Shown here: piece by piece, positions 53,107 to 61,618 of the stretch | Numbering within the stretch: the stretch's first letter is position 1 | Layout of the letters: each line of letters begins with the position of its first letter | Assembly: GCA_024690425.1 (NCBI GenBank) | Contig: JAILCT010000100.1 | Coordinates: 1-64,000, forward strand | Origin: Lachnospiraceae bacterium | GTDB taxonomy: Bacteria > Bacillota_A > Clostridia > Lachnospirales > Lachnospiraceae | Direction: 5' to 3' | Length of the DNA stretch: 64,000 nt | Translations under genes and position numbers: made by a program | The notes under the pieces: model-generated | The model's database searches: none | Told to the model about the DNA's origin: nothing | The model's input: only the letters and a program-made list of their open reading frames with translations

Positions 53107-53469
53107 ATGAAAAACTATACCATTACTGTTAACGGAAATGTATATGATGTAACCGTAGAAGAAGGAGCAGGCGGATCGGCACCCGTTGCCAAGGCAGCAC
53201 CTGCAGCAGCACCCAAGGCAGCACCCGCAGCAGCACCGAAGGCAGCCGGAGCAGGCTCCATAAAGGTTGAAGCCGGTGCAGCAGGCAAGATCTTCAAGAT
53301 CGAAGCAAGCGTAGGCCAGAGCGTAAGCAAGGGCGATACCATTATCATCCTTGAAGCCATGAAGATGGAGATCCCTGTTGTTTCACCTGCAGACGGTACT
53401 GTGGCAAGTATTGATGTTTCTGTTGGTGATTCCGTAGAGGCAGGAGCATGCCTTGCAACTCTTAACTAA
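53107..53469 (+). CDS. Biotin carrier protein of the decarboxylase
   Basis: 120 residues. The biotinylation motif EAMKM (Lys in the C-terminal barrel) is intact; the N-terminal part (KNYTITVNGNVYDVTVEE) leads into a flexible Ala/Pro linker with two PKAAPAAA-type repeats. The biotin would swing between the carboxyltransferase subunits and the membrane subunit OadB. SD AGGAGG lies before the ATG. Confidence 0.92.
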   Translation: MKNYTITVNGNVYDVTVEEGAGGSAPVAKAAPAAAPKAAPAAAPKAAGAGSIKVEAGAAGKIFKIEASVGQSVSKGDTIIILEAMKMEIPVVSPADGTVASIDVSVGDSVEAGACLATLN

Positions 53470-53516
53470 GGCTTGAACTGAATCTGATACTAATTCATTA
53501 AATTGGAGGTTTAAAA

Positions 53517-54668
53517 ATGTCATATATAGTAGAGACTATGCAGAACCTCATGCTGCAGACGGCCTTCTGTAACCTTACCGTGGGTAATTACATCATGATC
53601 GCCGTTGCGTGCGGATTTCTGTATCTGGCTATAGCAAAAGAATTCGAGCCGCTGCTTCTGACCCCGATCGCGTTCGGTATGTTGCTTGTCAACATATATC
53701 CGGACATCATGATGACTATTGAAGAGTCAAGCAATGGCGTGGGTGGTCTCCTTCATTACTTTTACCTGATGGATGAATGGGCTATCCTTCCTTCGTTGAT
53801 ATTCATGGGCGTCGGAGCCATGACAGACTTCGGTCCCCTTATCGCAAATCCCAAGAGCTTCCTGCTCGGTGCAGCAGCTCAGTTCGGTATCTTTGCAGCA
53901 TACTTCGGTGCCATCGCACTCGGTTTTAACGACAAGGCAGCAGCTGCAGTATCCATCATCGGTGGTGCTGACGGCCCTACATCGATCTTCCTTGCCGGCA
54001 AGCTGGGCCAGACGGCATTACTGGGTCCCATAGCGGTAGCGGCATATTCATATATGTCACTGGTTCCCATTATCCAGCCCCCTATCATGAAGCTTCTCAC
54101 AACAGAGAAGGAGAGGGCGATCAAGATGGAACAGCTTCGTCCCGTAAGCAAGCTTGAGAGGATACTTTTCCCTATCGTGGTTACGATAGTTGTTTGTCTT
54201 ATACTTCCCACGACCGCACCCCTTGTAGGTATGCTTATGCTCGGTAACCTCTTCAGGGAGTCGGGAGTTGTACGTCAGCTTACCGAGACAGCCAGCAATG
54301 CACTTATGTACATCGTTGTCATCATCCTCGGTACATCAGTCGGAGCAACGACAAGTGCGGCAGCTTTCCTTAACTGGGATACCATCAAGATAGTTATCTT
54401 AGGACTTATTGCCTTCATGTTCGGCACAGCAGCGGGAGTCCTCTTTGGTAAGATAATGTGTGTTGCCACCAAGGGTAAGGTTAATCCCCTTATCGGATCG
54501 GCGGGAGTTTCGGCGGTTCCGATGGCTGCCAGGGTATCGCAGAAGGTCGGTGCGGAATCCGATCCCACCAACTTCCTTCTCATGCATGCCATGGGTCCCA
54601 ATGTTGCCGGCGTTATAGGTACTGCTGTTGCAGCCGGTACCTTCATGGCTGTGTTCGGAGTATTCTAG
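53517..54668 (+). CDS. oadB: Sodium-translocating decarboxylase beta subunit
   Basis: 383 residues, hydrophobic throughout. It matches OadB/MmdB/GcdB membrane subunits, which decarboxylate carboxybiotin and pump Na+ out. Characteristic are [21 protein letters not shown] and [18 protein letters not shown] near the Na+-binding Asp, and [17 protein letters not shown] at the end. SD TGGAGG precedes the ATG. Together with the biotin carrier it makes the cluster a sodium pump; the Rnf complex starting at 63.7 kb is often a Na+ pump as well. Confidence 0.95.
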   Translation: MSYIVETMQNLMLQTAFCNLTVGNYIMIAVACGFLYLAIAKEFEPLLLTPIAFGMLLVNIYPDIMMTIEESSNGVGGLLHYFYLMDEWAILPSLIFMGVGAMTDFGPLIANPKSFLLGAAAQFGIFAAYFGAIALGFNDKAAAAVSIIGGADGPTSIFLAGKLGQTALLGPIAVAAYSYMSLVPIIQPPIMKLLTTEKERAIKMEQLRPVSKLERILFPIVVTIVVCLILPTTAPLVGMLMLGNLFRESGVVRQLTETASNALMYIVVIILGTSVGATTSAAAFLNWDTIKIVILGLIAFMFGTAAGVLFGKIMCVATKGKVNPLIGSAGVSAVPMAARVSQKVGAESDPTNFLLMHAMGPNVAGVIGTAVAAGTFMAVFGVF

Positions 54669-54715
54669 ATCATTGATCAATAAGATATATCATAATAAAA
54701 TTGGAGGATATAATA

Positions 54716-56149
54716 ATGGCAGAAGTTGAAAAGAAACCCATCAAGATTACCGAGACCATTCTCCGTGATGCGCATCAGTCACTGATCGCAACGAGAATGC
54801 CTACCGAGGTAATGCTTCCCATTCTTGATAAGCTTGATAGAGTCGGATATCAGTCACTTGAGTGCTGGGGCGGTGCTACATTTGATGCATCACTTCGTTT
54901 CCTTAAGGAAGATCCCTGGGACAGGCTCAGAAAGATAAGGGACGGCGCCAAGAACACCAAGCTTCAGATGCTCTTCAGGGGACAGAATATCTTAGGATAC
55001 CGTCCTTACGCAGACGATGTTGTATATGCTTTCGTTGAGAAGTCTATCGCCAACGGTATTGATATAATCCGTATATTTGACTGCCTTAATGATATCAGGA
55101 ACCTTCAGGCAGCAGTTGATGCAACCAACAAGATCAAGAAGCAGGAAGGACGAGGAGAGTCACAGATAGCTCTTTCCTACACGCTCGGTGATGCCTATAC
55201 TCTTGAGTATTGGGCAGATATGGCCAAGAAGATCGAAGAGATGGGAGCTGATTCCATCTGTATCAAGGATATGGCCGGTCTTCTGGTTCCTTACAGGGCC
55301 GCAGAGCTTGTTAAGACACTTAAGGAGAGCACCAAGCTTCCTATCCAGTTACATACACACTATACATCCGGTGTTGCATCAATGACCTACCTTAAGGCAG
55401 TAGAAGCCGGCGTTGATGTTATCGACTGTGCAATGTCGCCTTTCGCTCTTGGTACATCACAGCCCGCTACAGAGGTTATGGTTGAGACATTCAGGGGTAC
55501 ACCTTATGATACAGGTTACGATCAGAAGCTTCTTGCTGAGATTGCTGATTACTTCAGGCCTTACAGAGAGGAGTGCCTTGCCAACGGACTGCTCAGTCCC
55601 AAGGTTCTCGGCGTTAATATCAAGACCCTTCTCTATCAGGTACCCGGCGGAATGCTTTCAAACATGGTTAGCCAGCTTAAGGAACAGAATGCAGAAGATA
55701 AGTATAATGAGGTGCTTGAGGAGATACCCCGCGTTCGTAAGGACTGCGGTGAGCCGCCTCTTGTTACACCTTCATCACAGATCGTCGGAACCCAGGCCGT
55801 ATTCAATGTGCTTATGGGCGAGAGATACAAGATGGCTACAGGTGAGTTCAAGGATCTGCTCCGCGGTAAGTATGGCCAGACGGTTAAGCCTATGAACCAG
55901 GAAGTTATCGACAAGGTTATCCCGGGCGAGGAGAGGTTCACGTCACGTTCTGCAGATGCAGCCGGTCTTACCAACGAGATGGACAAGATCGAAGCCGAGA
56001 TGAAGCAGTACAAGCAGCAGGACGAGGACGTTCTTTCATACGCACTCTTCCCGCAGGTTGCGACCGATTTCTTCAAGTATCGTGAAGCGCAGCAGACAGG
56101 TATCGATGCTGCAAAGGCAGATACAGAGAACGGAGCTTATCCTGTGTAA
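54716..56149 (+). CDS. Oxaloacetate decarboxylase/pyruvate carboxylase 5S subunit
   Basis: 477 residues from ATG 54716, 7 nt after GGAGGA. The TIM-barrel carboxyltransferase domain shows ETILRDAHQSLIATRM, MLFRGQNILGYR, IRIFDCLND, the carbamylatable Lys in SICIKDMAG and HTHYTSG for the metal. It exchanges carboxyl groups between oxaloacetate/pyruvate and biotin. It lacks the C-terminal biotin domain found in many OadA proteins, since the carrier is a separate gene here. With the acyl-CoA subunit, the set could act as a transcarboxylase (oxaloacetate plus acyl-CoA) or as two Na+-coupled decarboxylases sharing OadB. Confidence 0.93.
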   Translation: MAEVEKKPIKITETILRDAHQSLIATRMPTEVMLPILDKLDRVGYQSLECWGGATFDASLRFLKEDPWDRLRKIRDGAKNTKLQMLFRGQNILGYRPYADDVVYAFVEKSIANGIDIIRIFDCLNDIRNLQAAVDATNKIKKQEGRGESQIALSYTLGDAYTLEYWADMAKKIEEMGADSICIKDMAGLLVPYRAAELVKTLKESTKLPIQLHTHYTSGVASMTYLKAVEAGVDVIDCAMSPFALGTSQPATEVMVETFRGTPYDTGYDQKLLAEIADYFRPYREECLANGLLSPKVLGVNIKTLLYQVPGGMLSNMVSQLKEQNAEDKYNEVLEEIPRVRKDCGEPPLVTPSSQIVGTQAVFNVLMGERYKMATGEFKDLLRGKYGQTVKPMNQEVIDKVIPGEERFTSRSADAAGLTNEMDKIEAEMKQYKQQDEDVLSYALFPQVATDFFKYREAQQTGIDAAKADTENGAYPV

Positions 56150-56158
56150 AATTTCTTA

Positions 56159-56188
56159 TGGACAAGATATCATAACGTATGTTATAAT
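56159..56188 (+). promoter_or_regulatory. Promoter of the TetR gene
   Basis: TGGACA (56159-56164) and TATAAT (56183-56188) are 18 bp apart, with the predicted start (~56195) inside the terminator's left arm. Confidence 0.6.
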
Positions 56189-56190
56189 TA

Positions 56191-56220
56191 TCAGGCAGCC
56201 AAGGCTGCCTGATTTTTATT
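56191..56220 (+). terminator. Terminator after the decarboxylase cluster
   Basis: TCAGGCAGCC and GGCTGCCTGA form a perfect 10-bp stem closed by AA, followed by a T-rich tail (TTTTTATT). It also overlaps the start of the next transcript. Confidence 0.8.
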
Positions 56221-56241
56221 AGAATAGGAGAGGGCTATCAT

Positions 56242-56790
56242 ATGGCAAGGAAAGAATCGATCACGAAACAGATGATAATTGACGGAGCTTTTGATCTTCT
56301 TAAGAAGGACGGAGTGGAAGCAGTTACAGCGAGGAAGCTTGCAGCACATATCGGCTGCTCGACCCAGCCTATATTCAGGGTTTACACCAACATGGATGAG
56401 CTTCTTGCCGAACTTTTTGAGAAGGCAAGGAAGTACTATGAGGATTTCTGCAACTCCAATAAAAAAGCATACGACACCCCCTTTGTAAGCCTGGGGATCA
56501 ACTATATCAGATTCGCCAAGCAGGAACAGAATATCTTCAGGCTCCTGTTTTTGTCGGGCAATAAGAACCATACCCTGTACGAGCTTATCAACGGCAATGA
56601 GAATGCATTCGTTATGAAGGAGATCAAGAAGATTCCCAATCTCAACATGGACAATGTAGAGCTTATCTTCACCAAGGTGTTCATATTCATGCACGGTATG
56701 GCAGGCATGACGATAACAGGTGAATTCGATCTTACGGATACGGAAGCCGAGGATATGCTCAAGGATGCTATTAAAGGCTTTATAGGTTAG
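56242..56790 (+). CDS. TetR-family regulator
   Basis: 182 residues. The N-terminal HTH (GVEAVTARKLAAHIGCSTQPIF, written by key segment AARKLAAHIG-like helix and CSTQPIFRVY) is typical, followed by a helical ligand domain. It may control the neighbouring decarboxylase cluster or the BaiN-type gene 6 bp downstream; no operator is obvious. The gene starts within a short leader that begins in a terminator stem. Confidence 0.85.
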   Translation: MARKESITKQMIIDGAFDLLKKDGVEAVTARKLAAHIGCSTQPIFRVYTNMDELLAELFEKARKYYEDFCNSNKKAYDTPFVSLGINYIRFAKQEQNIFRLLFLSGNKNHTLYELINGNENAFVMKEIKKIPNLNMDNVELIFTKVFIFMHGMAGMTITGEFDLTDTEAEDMLKDAIKGFIG

Positions 56791-56796
56791 AGAAGT

Positions 56797-58026
56797 ATGA
56801 AGATAATCGTTGTCGGTGGCGGAGCCGCGGGAATGATGGCTGCCGCTGCGGCATCAGATACGTGTGGAGACGTAACTTTAATAGAGAAGAATGAGAAACT
56901 GGGAAAGAAGCTGTTCATCACGGGTAAGGGAAGGTGTAACCTGACCAATGCCTGTGATAGTGATGGCTTCTTTAACAATTGTATGAAGAACGGCAAGTTC
57001 ATGTATTCTTCATTTTATGGATTTTCCAATGATGCCGTGATGGAATTCTTCGAAGGGATGGGAGTTCCCCTTAAGACAGAGAGAGGGGAGAGGGTTTTTC
57101 CCGTTTCGGATAAATCGTCCGACATAATCAGGGCACTTGAGAATAACATTAAGAGTAAGAGGGTGAAGATCCGGCTGAACACCGGTCTGTCGCATGTTGT
57201 GGAAGAAGACGGAAGGGTGAGAGGCATCGTGACGGCAGATGGTGAGATGATCCCTGCGGACCGTGTGATCCTGGCACTGGGAGGGAGATCCTATCCCGGT
57301 ACGGGAGCAACGGAAGATGCCATAAGGATTGCAGGAGAGCTTCTGATAGATGCAGTCCCTTTTGAACCGGTACTTGTACCGCTTACAACAGCTGAAAGCT
57401 ATGTTAAGGACCTTATGGGCCTGTCGCTTAAGAATGTTTCCGCGAGGCTAATGTGCGGCGGGAAGAAGGTGTATGAGGGATTTGGAGAAATGCTCTTTAC
57501 ACATTTTGGAGTGAGCGGACCGCTCATCTTAAGTGCCAGTTCATATATAAGGCCCGATATGTATAAGAAGGGTATCAGCCTTCACATAGACTTAAAGCCT
57601 GCCCTTGACGATAAGCAGCTTGATGAACGCATCTTGCGTGATTTTGCAGAAGGACAGAACAGACAGTTTGCCAATGCGCTTGATAAGCTGCTGCCATCGA
57701 AGTTAAGACCTGTGATCGTAAGAGAATCGGGGATCGATCCGCATAAGAAGATAAATGAGGTGACAAAGGCTGAGAGGGAGACGCTTGTAAGGCTGCTTAA
57801 GGACCTTACACTTACTGTGACCGGGAACAGGGGCTTTGATGAGGCCATAGTATCAAGGGGCGGTGTGAGCGTTAAGGAGATCAACCCTTCCACCATGGAG
57901 AGTAAGAAGATAAAGGGCTTGTATTTCGCAGGTGAGATGATAGATGTAGATGCACTTACCGGAGGATTCAACCTGCAGATAGCATGGTCAACCGGCCACC
58001 TTGCAGGGACTTCTTCCGCATCATGA
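56797..58026 (+). CDS. BaiN/HI0933-type FAD-dependent oxidoreductase
   Basis: 409 residues. The N-terminal FAD-binding motif GGGAAGMMAA, then GKGRCNLTN and LALGGRSYPGTGATEDA, and the late FAGEMIDVDALTGGFNLQIAWSTG are family signatures. Some members reduce bile-acid intermediates (BaiN); the reaction in most species is unknown. It lies 6 bp after the TetR gene, so the regulator may control it. A large REP-like inverted element abuts its stop codon. Confidence 0.9.
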   Translation: MKIIVVGGGAAGMMAAAAASDTCGDVTLIEKNEKLGKKLFITGKGRCNLTNACDSDGFFNNCMKNGKFMYSSFYGFSNDAVMEFFEGMGVPLKTERGERVFPVSDKSSDIIRALENNIKSKRVKIRLNTGLSHVVEEDGRVRGIVTADGEMIPADRVILALGGRSYPGTGATEDAIRIAGELLIDAVPFEPVLVPLTTAESYVKDLMGLSLKNVSARLMCGGKKVYEGFGEMLFTHFGVSGPLILSASSYIRPDMYKKGISLHIDLKPALDDKQLDERILRDFAEGQNRQFANALDKLLPSKLRPVIVRESGIDPHKKINEVTKAERETLVRLLKDLTLTVTGNRGFDEAIVSRGGVSVKEINPSTMESKKIKGLYFAGEMIDVDALTGGFNLQIAWSTGHLAGTSSAS

Positions 58027-58164
58027 TGAAGACACGGGGACGGTTCTAATGTCTTCATCATGCCGGAGTGTGCCAAAGGTGTCACAGGGACGGTGCATTT
58101 GGCTCATGGTAAATGCCTTTCAAACAAACAGAATGAAGACATTAGAACCGTCCCCGTGTCTTCA
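58027..58164. repeat. REP-like composite element with perfect 31-bp inverted ends
   Basis: Arms at 58027-58057 and 58134-58164 are exact reverse complements; each also has complementary tips (TGAAGACA/TGTCTTCA). The 76-bp interior contains a second, diverged REP-like unit (GTGCCAAAGGTGTCACAGGG with TTTGGC pairing). It starts directly after the stop codon of the flavoprotein gene and ends 2 bp before the SD of cmk, so it forms a large hairpin in any shared transcript. Confidence 0.85.
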
Positions 58165-58178
58165 GAAGAGGAGGGAAT

Positions 58179-58841
58179 ATGCAGATAGCAATAGACGGAC
58201 CTGCAGGTGCAGGTAAGAGTACGATAGCAAAGAGACTGGCCAGGGAATCAGGCTATATTTATGTTGATACCGGTGCGATGTACCGGGCGATGGCTCTGTT
58301 TCTTATAAGACAGGGGATATCGGCAGATGACAGGGAAGGTATAGAGAATGCCTGCGGCAATGCAGATATCACGATTAGGTATATTGACGGTGAACAGAAC
58401 GTTATCCTGAACGGTGAGAATGTCAATGGCCTTATAAGAACCCAGGAGGTTTCCAATATGGCATCAGCCAGTTCGGTTAACGGCAGGGTTCGTGAGAAGC
58501 TTGTGGCACTCCAGCAGAAGCTTGCAGCCTCTGAGGATGTGGTGATGGACGGAAGGGATATCGGAACCGTAGTCCTTCCGAACGCAGAGGTCAAGATATT
58601 CCTTACGGCATCTTCGGTGGTGAGGGCCAAAAGGAGATACGACGAACTTACTGCAAAGGGCGAAACCTGTGACATAAATGTTATTGAGAAAGAGATAATC
58701 GAGAGGGATGAGAGGGATATGACAAGAGAGATATCACCTCTGAAACAGGCAGAAGATGCGATCCTTGTCGATACTTCGGATATGAGTATCGATGAGGTGG
58801 TGGAAACGATAAAAAAGATAGTAAAGGGAGAGAAGATCTGA
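58179..58841 (+). CDS. cmk: Cytidylate kinase
   Basis: 220 residues. It phosphorylates CMP/dCMP with ATP. The P-loop GPAGAGKST (7-15), YVDTGAMYRA and GRDIGTVVLP are diagnostic, and the late RDERDMTREISPLKQAEDA is the lid. SD AGAGGAGGG lies just after the REP element. cmk, ispH and the S1 gene form the order common in Clostridia. Confidence 0.96.
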   Translation: MQIAIDGPAGAGKSTIAKRLARESGYIYVDTGAMYRAMALFLIRQGISADDREGIENACGNADITIRYIDGEQNVILNGENVNGLIRTQEVSNMASASSVNGRVREKLVALQQKLAASEDVVMDGRDIGTVVLPNAEVKIFLTASSVVRAKRRYDELTAKGETCDINVIEKEIIERDERDMTREISPLKQAEDAILVDTSDMSIDEVVETIKKIVKGEKI

Positions 58842-58847
58842 GGGAAG

Positions 58848-59693
58848 ATGGAAGTAATTACAGCTAAGAATTCAGGCTTCTGTTTCGGAGTCAAGAGAGC
58901 GGTCGATTCCGTTTATGAGCAGCTTGAGAGTGGGAAGAAAATATATACCTACGGCCCGATAATACATAACGAGCAGGTAGTAACGGAGCTCACGGAACGC
59001 GGAGTTGCGGTGATAGAAACCGTTGAAGAGCTTAAGAAGGTAAAAGAAGGAATAATAATAATACGTTCCCACGGTGTCAGAAAAGAGATATTCGACATCA
59101 TAAGGAAGCAGGGACTTGAGGTCCTCGATGCAACCTGTCCTTTTGTGAAAAAGATCCATGGAATAGTTGAAAAAGAGAGCCGTGAAGGCAGGTACATCGT
59201 AGTCATCGGAAGCCGCAGACACCCTGAAGTGGAGGGTATAGTTTCATATGCTGCGGGAGATGTGGCCGTCATTGAAAACGAAGAGGAGGCGGATGATTTT
59301 AACATAGACTTAAAACGTGAGATTTGCGTGGTTTCTCAGACAACCTTCAATAAGAACAAATTTCAAGAATTAGTTGAAATTTTCAAAAAAAAAGGTTATT
59401 ATGTTAGTGTTGCCAATACGATATGTAATGCTACGGAAGAGCGCCAGACGGAGGCGAAGAGGATAGCATCTTCCGTGGATGCCATGATAGTCATAGGCGG
59501 AGCAGGCAGCTCAAACACTCAGAAATTATATGAGATATGTAAGCGTGAATGCGAAAACACGCAATACATACAGACACTGGATGACTTAGTACTTAACTTC
59601 AAATCCATTAAAAGTGTTGGTATTACAGCGGGGGCTTCCACCCCAAAAAAAATAATTCAGGAGGTTCAAAGCTATGTCAGAGCAAACTTTTGA
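58848..59693 (+). CDS. ispH: 4-hydroxy-3-methylbut-2-enyl diphosphate reductase
   Basis: 281 residues. The iron-sulfur enzyme makes IPP and DMAPP in the last step of the MEP isoprenoid pathway. The three cluster cysteines lie in NSGFCFGV (Cys12), LDATCPFV (~96) and ANTICNAT (~193); HGV, HPEVEG, VSQTTFN and GGAGSSNTQ are also present. The gene starts 6 bp after cmk, and its last 20 bp overlap the S1 gene. In several Clostridia these two are a single fused protein; here they are separate frames. Confidence 0.95.
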   Translation: MEVITAKNSGFCFGVKRAVDSVYEQLESGKKIYTYGPIIHNEQVVTELTERGVAVIETVEELKKVKEGIIIIRSHGVRKEIFDIIRKQGLEVLDATCPFVKKIHGIVEKESREGRYIVVIGSRRHPEVEGIVSYAAGDVAVIENEEEADDFNIDLKREICVVSQTTFNKNKFQELVEIFKKKGYYVSVANTICNATEERQTEAKRIASSVDAMIVIGGAGSSNTQKLYEICKRECENTQYIQTLDDLVLNFKSIKSVGITAGASTPKKIIQEVQSYVRANF

Positions 59694-60837
59694 ACAGATG
59701 TTGGAAGCATCACTTAAAACAATACATAACGGAGAGGTAGTTGAAGGTACGGTCATCGACGTTAAACCGGATGAGATCATCCTTAACATTGGATACAAGT
59801 CCGACGGTATCATAACCAGAAACGAATATTCAAATACACCCAACCTTGATCTTACTACCTGCGTTAATGTAGGTGACACGATGGAGGCTAAGGTCTTAAA
59901 GGTAAATGACGGAGACGGACAGGTTCTCCTTACATACAAGAGACTTGCCGCAGACAAGGGTAACAAGAGGCTTGAAGAAGCATTCAACAACAAGGAGGTT
60001 CTTAAGGCTACCGTAGCTCAGATCCTCGAGGGCGGACTTTCTGTTGTTGTTGAGGAGTCAAGGGTATTCATTCCCGCAAGCCTTGTTTCCGATTCTTACG
60101 AGAAGGATCTTTCCAAGTATTTAGGCCAGGAGATCGAGTTTGTTATTACCGAATTCAATCCCAGAAGAAGAAGGATCATCGGTGACAGGAAGCAGCTTCT
60201 TATGGCTGAGCGTATGCAGAAGCAGAAGGAACTCTTCGAGAAGATACATCCCGGCGATGTTGTAGACGGTGTTGTCAAGAATGTTACCGACTTCGGTGTA
60301 TTCGTTGACCTTGGCGGAGCTGACGGACTTCTTCATATATCAGAGATTTCATGGGGACGTGTTGAAAATCCCAAGAAGGTATTCAAGCCCGGCCAGGAAC
60401 TTAGGGTTCTCATTAAGGACATTTCCGAGACCAAGATCGCGCTTTCGCTTAAGTTCGCGGATTCCAATCCCTGGAACGATGCCGAGAACAAGTACAGCAT
60501 CGGAACAGTTGTAAGCGGCAAGGTTGCAAGGATGACCGACTTCGGAGCTTTTGTTGAGCTTGAACCCGGAATAGATGCCCTTCTTCATGTTTCACAGATA
60601 TCCAAGGATCATATCGAGAAGCCTTCGGATGTTCTTAAGGTCGGAGATGAGGTTACGGCTAAGATCGTTGACTTTAAGCCCGAGGACAAGAAGATCAGCT
60701 TAAGTGTTAAGGCAATGTTTGAGCCCGAGAAGACTGAAGAGGAGGAGAAGGCCGAGGATGATGCCGAGTACGCTTCGGTTGATATTGAGGCAGAAATAGA
60801 GAAGTCGGAAAGCGAGAGTTCAGAGAGCGAGGAGTAA
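59674..60837 (+). CDS. rpsA: S1 RNA-binding domain protein (ribosomal S1-like)
   Basis: 387 residues with four S1 repeats (starting near 18, 100, 190 and 275; the third and fourth are the strongest, GVVKNVTDFGVFVDLGG and GKVARMTDFGAFVELEPG), shorter than the six-repeat S1 of proteobacteria. The C-terminal tail is acidic (EEEEKAEDD...SESESSESEE). It likely helps start translation or binds mRNA at the ribosome. The SD AGGAGG lies inside ispH, and the frames overlap by 20 bp, so translation is probably coupled. Confidence 0.88.
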   Translation: MSEQTFEQMLEASLKTIHNGEVVEGTVIDVKPDEIILNIGYKSDGIITRNEYSNTPNLDLTTCVNVGDTMEAKVLKVNDGDGQVLLTYKRLAADKGNKRLEEAFNNKEVLKATVAQILEGGLSVVVEESRVFIPASLVSDSYEKDLSKYLGQEIEFVITEFNPRRRRIIGDRKQLLMAERMQKQKELFEKIHPGDVVDGVVKNVTDFGVFVDLGGADGLLHISEISWGRVENPKKVFKPGQELRVLIKDISETKIALSLKFADSNPWNDAENKYSIGTVVSGKVARMTDFGAFVELEPGIDALLHVSQISKDHIEKPSDVLKVGDEVTAKIVDFKPEDKKISLSVKAMFEPEKTEEEEKAEDDAEYASVDIEAEIEKSESESSESEE

Positions 60838-60841
60838 TACC

Positions 60842-61618
60842 ATGGCATTAACTTACGAGCAATTTGAAGACGCAATTTTTAAGATGACTACGATCGATCT
60901 GACTGCTTATAAAGAGAAGCAGATGAAGAGAAGGATCGATACACTTATCAATAAACACAAGATCAGCGGATATGATGATTTTGTCAAGGCTCTTAAGACC
61001 GATAAGGCGCTGTTTGATGAATTTGTAAATTACCTTACCATTAATGTTTCCGAATTTTACAGGAACACTGACCAGTGGGAGCTGCTTGACAAGACATTTA
61101 TTCCTGAGATGATCAAGAGATACGGCAAGAATTTAAAGATCTGGAGTGCCGCATGTTCAACGGGAGATGAGCCCTATTCGCTGGTAATGGCATTCTCAAG
61201 GCATATTCCCCTTAACCAGATCAAGATAACGGCAACGGATCTGGACAAGCAGGTTATAGCCCAGGCCAAGACAGGACTCTATAGCGCCAAGTCAATCTCC
61301 GGCGTGCCGGATGACTTTAAGAAGAAGTATTTTACTCAGATAGGAACTTCATATAAGATTTCCGATGAGATAAAGAGCAGGGTAGAATTCAAGGAGCACA
61401 ACCTACTTAAGGATCCATATCCGTCGGGGTGCCACTTCATTGTATGCCGTAATGTTTTGATCTATTTTACGGATGAAGCCAAGGATGAGATTTACAAGAA
61501 GTTCAATCAGGCGCTTGTTAAGGACGGACTTCTCTTTATAGGAAGTACGGAGCAGATCGTAAATCATAAGGAATTTGGTTATGACAGGCGTAATTCCTTC
61601 TTCTATCAGAAGGTTTGA
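60842..61618 (+). CDS. cheR: CheR-type glutamate O-methyltransferase
   Basis: 258 residues. The N-terminal helical domain is followed by the SAM-binding motif SAACSTGDEPYSL and the late CRNVLIYF, as in CheR, which methylates chemotaxis receptors. Conserved TINVSEFYRN binds the SAM domain interface. The gene follows the S1 gene by 4 bp and is not in a chemotaxis operon here, suggesting motility genes elsewhere in the genome. Its TGA stop is followed directly by the end of the convergent exonuclease gene. Confidence 0.93.
   Translation: MALTYEQFEDAIFKMTTIDLTAYKEKQMKRRIDTLINKHKISGYDDFVKALKTDKALFDEFVNYLTINVSEFYRNTDQWELLDKTFIPEMIKRYGKNLKIWSAACSTGDEPYSLVMAFSRHIPLNQIKITATDLDKQVIAQAKTGLYSAKSISGVPDDFKKKYFTQIGTSYKISDEIKSRVEFKEHNLLKDPYPSGCHFIVCRNVLIYFTDEAKDEIYKKFNQALVKDGLLFIGSTEQIVNHKEFGYDRRNSFFYQKV

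Noticed and set aside
59645..59655. Programmed frameshift joining ispH and the S1 gene at the A8 run
   Set aside because: A +1 shift at the A run meets a TAA at 59653 at once, and the S1 gene has its own strong SD and ATG.
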